Source: Sphingobacteriales bacterium 39-19
GTDB taxonomy: Bacteria > Bacteroidota > Bacteroidia > Chitinophagales > Chitinophagaceae
NCBI GenBank assembly: GCA_001898465.1
Contig: MKTX01000010.1
Location: forward strand, 1 to 64,000
DNA: 64,000 nucleotides
Direction of reading: 5' to 3'
Shown: positions 61,776 through 64,000 of the stretch, one piece after another
Numbering within the stretch: position 1 is the stretch's first letter
Layout of the letters: every line of letters starts with the position of its first letter
Position numbers and translations under genes: made by a program
Notes under the pieces: model-generated
What the model was told of the DNA's origin: nothing
What the model saw: only the letters and a program-made list of their open reading frames with translations
Database searches by the model: none

Positions 61776-62825
61776 TTATAATAAATCCCATGACAAGGCG
61801 GTACCTGCCTGAATATTTTCTTTGGCCGGTTTACCCCAAAAATGCTCTGCATATTTTGGCGCCAACCCGTCCCCGGGCCTGATGGCCCTCAGGTTTTCTT
61901 TTGTAAATAATGCTCCTTTTTGTATATCTTTTACAACATATAAAGAGCGCTTAAATCGCAAACTCTTTTGCTCGGCTTCCTGGATGCCGGTCTGTACTTT
62001 ACCCAGGGCAAAAAATGCACGGCCTGTTTCTGTTACTAAATCTGCCAGTTCTTTTGGCTCCAGTGAAAACGCACTATCAACACCACCCTCTGCCCTGCTT
62101 AATGTAAAATGCTTTTCAATTACCGTGGCACCTAATGCTACAGCAGCTACAGAAGCGCCGATACCCAGGGTATGATCTGACAAGCCCACCTGGCATTGAA
62201 AAATTTCTTTGAGGTAAGGGATGGTTTTTAAATTTGAATTTTCAGGAGAAGCCGGGTACGTGCTGGTACATTTCAGCAATATCAAATCCTGGCATCCATT
62301 CGAACGCAATATTCTTACGGATTCATCAATATCAGCTAAAGTAGCCAGCCCGGTTGACATAATAACCGGCTTGCCGGTAGCTGCCACTTTTTTTAATAAA
62401 GCCCAATCCGTATTTTCAAAGGAAGCTATTTTATAGGCAGGCACATGCAGTGATTCCAGGAAATCTACAGCTGTTTCATCAAATGGGGAACTAAAGGCCA
62501 GTATCCCCAATTCCTTTGCTTTTGCAAAAAGAGGTTCATGCCATTCCCAGGGTGTATGGGCTTCCTCGTATAATTCATAAAGATTTTTTCCTTTCCATAA
62601 AGACTGCTCATCAGTAATAGCAAACATTCCTTTACTGGAAGGCATGGTCATGGTATCTGCCGTGTATGTTTGCAGTTTAATGGCATGCGCACCTGCGGTG
62701 GCTGCGGCCTGTACAATTTCCATAGCCCGTTCTAATGACTGGTTATGATTGCCAGACATTTCGGCAATAATAAATGGTTTATTATTACTACCAATATTAT
62801 AACTTCCTATATTAAATTCATTCAT
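61776..62825 (-). CDS. pseI: Pseudaminic acid synthase-like enzyme
   Basis: 349 residues, NeuB/PseI family: condenses PEP with a 6-deoxy-diacetamido-hexose to a nonulosonic acid. The TIM barrel has FIIAEMSGNHNQSLERAMEI, AHAIKLQTYTADTMTMPSSK, LWKGKNLYELYEEAHTPWEW (the W-K-G-x-x-L-Y form typical of PseI rather than NeuB), ILAFSSPFDETAVDFLE and QVGLSDHTLG. The last 60 residues are the SAF antifreeze-like domain (LYVVKDIQKGALFTKENLRA). Assignment as PseI rather than LegI rests on the pattern; the neighbouring GNAT and methylase genes support it. The GNAT-type gene overlaps its start by 8 bases. Confidence 0.9.
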   Translation of the reverse strand: MNEFNIGSYNIGSNNKPFIIAEMSGNHNQSLERAMEIVQAAATAGAHAIKLQTYTADTMTMPSSKGMFAITDEQSLWKGKNLYELYEEAHTPWEWHEPLFAKAKELGILAFSSPFDETAVDFLESLHVPAYKIASFENTDWALLKKVAATGKPVIMSTGLATLADIDESVRILRSNGCQDLILLKCTSTYPASPENSNLKTIPYLKEIFQCQVGLSDHTLGIGASVAAVALGATVIEKHFTLSRAEGGVDSAFSLEPKELADLVTETGRAFFALGKVQTGIQEAEQKSLRFKRSLYVVKDIQKGALFTKENLRAIRPGDGLAPKYAEHFWGKPAKENIQAGTALSWDLL

Positions 62826-63852
62826 CCGCTTCTTTATATAATTTATAGCATTTATAACCTTGTTCTATTACAAGTTCTTCATTTGCAAATCCGGCTTTTT
62901 TAAAACTACTTAACGAAGCTTTGTTATTTTCTTTTATATAAGCTACAATTGTTGAAGTAGGGTGTTTTAAAAAATAGCTATTGCTTGCTTCCAGCAACAT
63001 TTGTTTGCTTAATGAGTTTCCCCTGTAATTTTTATCAATTGAAATACCAATAACCGTTTCATTATTACTTTTATATATTCTTACTTGTCCAGCAAACTCT
63101 CCTTTGTATAAAAATAAATAGAAATAACATTCTTTGGACTCTAATTTCGACAAAAACCATTTGCTATGATTTTCAATTGTTATTTTTTCAGTAGAAAATG
63201 AATTGCTTCTTACTTCCGCATCGTTTGCCCATTCATAGTATTTGTATAAATCAGCTTCAGTTGCCATTCTAAAAACAAGTTCATTCAAAAAACACGTATG
63301 TATTAGTACGTCGCAATATTTATCGTCAATCCTAACATGATTTTTTATACGTGTTACTTCTATAAATCCACTTAGCAATAAAGCAGTATATAAATGGGGG
63401 CGTAAATCATAAGCATAAGTATAAATTTTTGTAAACTGCAATTGTTCTTTAGCGATTTGCTTTAGTAAACTTAAATAAGTACACCAATCATTAATAAATA
63501 TCTCATTGTTGATATTTCTTGATGTCTCACTTAAAAAAGATATTTCTGCACTTTTACTTTCCCAATCTATATGTACCAAACCACCGTAACCAATGAGTAC
63601 ATCGTTTTCTAAAAAACTAAAAAGTAATTGTTGTGGTTTTTCTTGCAAGAATAAATCAGAAACAACATTAGCAAAATAATTTTCTTGTTGTGTAATGGTA
63701 AGAGGTTCTTTTTGACGAAGAATTGCCAGTTGATCATTGCGCCATTGCATGATTAAGTATTTATCTTCATCACGTATAGGTATGAGTTTATAGTTTCCTG
63801 ATTGAAAAACATTTTGCCTTAAGGCATGATATACTTGAGGAAAGATCGCCAT
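62818..63852 (-). CDS. Protein with two tandem GNAT acetyltransferase domains
   Basis: 344 residues. Two GNAT-like modules in a row: residues 20-185 (KLIPIRDEDKYLIMQWRNDQ, LIGYGGLVHIDWESKSAEIS, HLYTALLLSGFIEVTRIKN) and residues 193-340 (VFRMATEADLYKYYEWANDA, AGQVRIYKSNNETVIGIS, KNYRGNSLSKQMLLEASNSY with the acetyl-CoA loop RGNSLSKQM). The second resembles PseH/FdtC-like N-acetylases; the first lacks the clear R/QxxGxG/A loop. A PseH role acetylating the 4-amino sugar is likely for one domain. Base composition is strikingly AT-rich. It overlaps pseI by 8 bases. Confidence 0.8.
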   Translation of the reverse strand: MAIFPQVYHALRQNVFQSGNYKLIPIRDEDKYLIMQWRNDQLAILRQKEPLTITQQENYFANVVSDLFLQEKPQQLLFSFLENDVLIGYGGLVHIDWESKSAEISFLSETSRNINNEIFINDWCTYLSLLKQIAKEQLQFTKIYTYAYDLRPHLYTALLLSGFIEVTRIKNHVRIDDKYCDVLIHTCFLNELVFRMATEADLYKYYEWANDAEVRSNSFSTEKITIENHSKWFLSKLESKECYFYLFLYKGEFAGQVRIYKSNNETVIGISIDKNYRGNSLSKQMLLEASNSYFLKHPTSTIVAYIKENNKASLSSFKKAGFANEELVIEQGYKCYKLYKEADE

Positions 63853-63902
63853 TTATTATTGCTCCTTTCTAAACAAGAATTTTAAATAAATATTATTTGG
63901 CA

Positions 63903-64000
63903 TTAACATTTTTCTACTAAAAACCATGTAATATCGTCTTGCGGAAACTTTACATCTCGTCTGTATGCGAAGCCATAATCAATAAGCTTTAAATCCGGAT
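63903..64000 (-). CDS. Methylase of the pseudaminic acid cluster, C-terminal end
   Basis: Last 31 codons of a gene that starts beyond the window. PDLKLIDYGFAYRRD and KFPQDDITWFLVEKC are the characteristic end of the pseudaminic-acid-associated methylase family (class I SAM methyltransferase found in Pse clusters). The identification rests on this tail alone. A 50-base gap separates it from the double GNAT gene. Confidence 0.55.
   Translation of the reverse strand, partial: PDLKLIDYGFAYRRDVKFPQDDITWFLVEKC

Noticed and set aside
1-64000. tRNA or rRNA genes
   Set aside because: No T-loop/acceptor-stem pattern or rRNA-like stretch was noticed by eye; a dedicated scan would be needed to rule out a tRNA.

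Overview
The window reads as chromosome of a Bacteroidota member, most likely Chitinophagaceae or a close relative. This rests on signs in the sequence: many start sites preceded by the Bacteroidota -7 box TAnnTTTG, lipoproteins with DUF4369/TlpA or lipocalin-like architecture, a type IX secretion C-terminal domain, a split PntA transhydrogenase, DUF2027-Smr protein, and frequent GTG and TTG starts. No rRNA, tRNA, CRISPR array or insertion sequence was recognised.

Region 1 (1-33.4 kb) is mostly housekeeping. It opens with the 3' end of a GIY-YIG nuclease gene that meets, end to end, a GtrB-like glycosyltransferase gene. Then come a TolB-like lipoprotein, fmt, a secreted C1 peptidase with a LysM/RlpA-like protein and an RsmF-type rRNA methyltransferase, an alpha/beta hydrolase, the pntA1-pntA2-pntB transhydrogenase operon, an RluF-like pseudouridine synthase, a run of prenyltransferase/RNase R/amino acid permease/Smr/methyltransferase genes, a rhomboid protease, tilS, etfBA, a TlpA-like reductase, a T9SS-exported esterase, prfC, a MacB-type permease, tsaD and trmN6. 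tsaD has no ATG, GTG or TTG start that keeps its conserved N-terminus and probably begins at ATT.

Region 2 (33.5-47.7 kb, all minus strand) is a surface-polysaccharide locus: CpsB-type phosphatase, GT2, NodU-type carbamoyltransferase, exosortase-like membrane protein, Gfo/Idh/MocA dehydrogenase, a Wzy-like polymerase, several GT4 enzymes, two FkbM methyltransferases and a GT11-like fucosyltransferase.

Region 3 (47.7-49.6 kb) separates the two glycan blocks. It holds the most unusual signal of the window: about 17 imperfect 21-bp tandem units (47665-48021) built from CCTGCTTT and AAAGCAGG half-sites, including a perfect dyad. It is followed by two plus-strand genes, a fibronectin-III-domain protein of an uncharacterised Bacteroidota family and a small helix-turn-helix protein.

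Region 4 (49.6-64 kb, all minus) is a second, visibly more AT-rich glycan block: GT2 and GT4 enzymes, an AsnB-type amidotransferase, gmd, a truncated GT2 copy, a frameshifted FkbM-like methyltransferase, an unrecognised GT-B-like protein, and the edge of a pseudaminic-acid-type pathway (PseI, a double-GNAT protein and the end of a methylase). Together regions 2 and 4 would make, decorate (acetyl, methyl, carbamoyl, amide) and polymerise a complex exported glycan; the flippase and the remaining Pse genes would have to lie outside the window.
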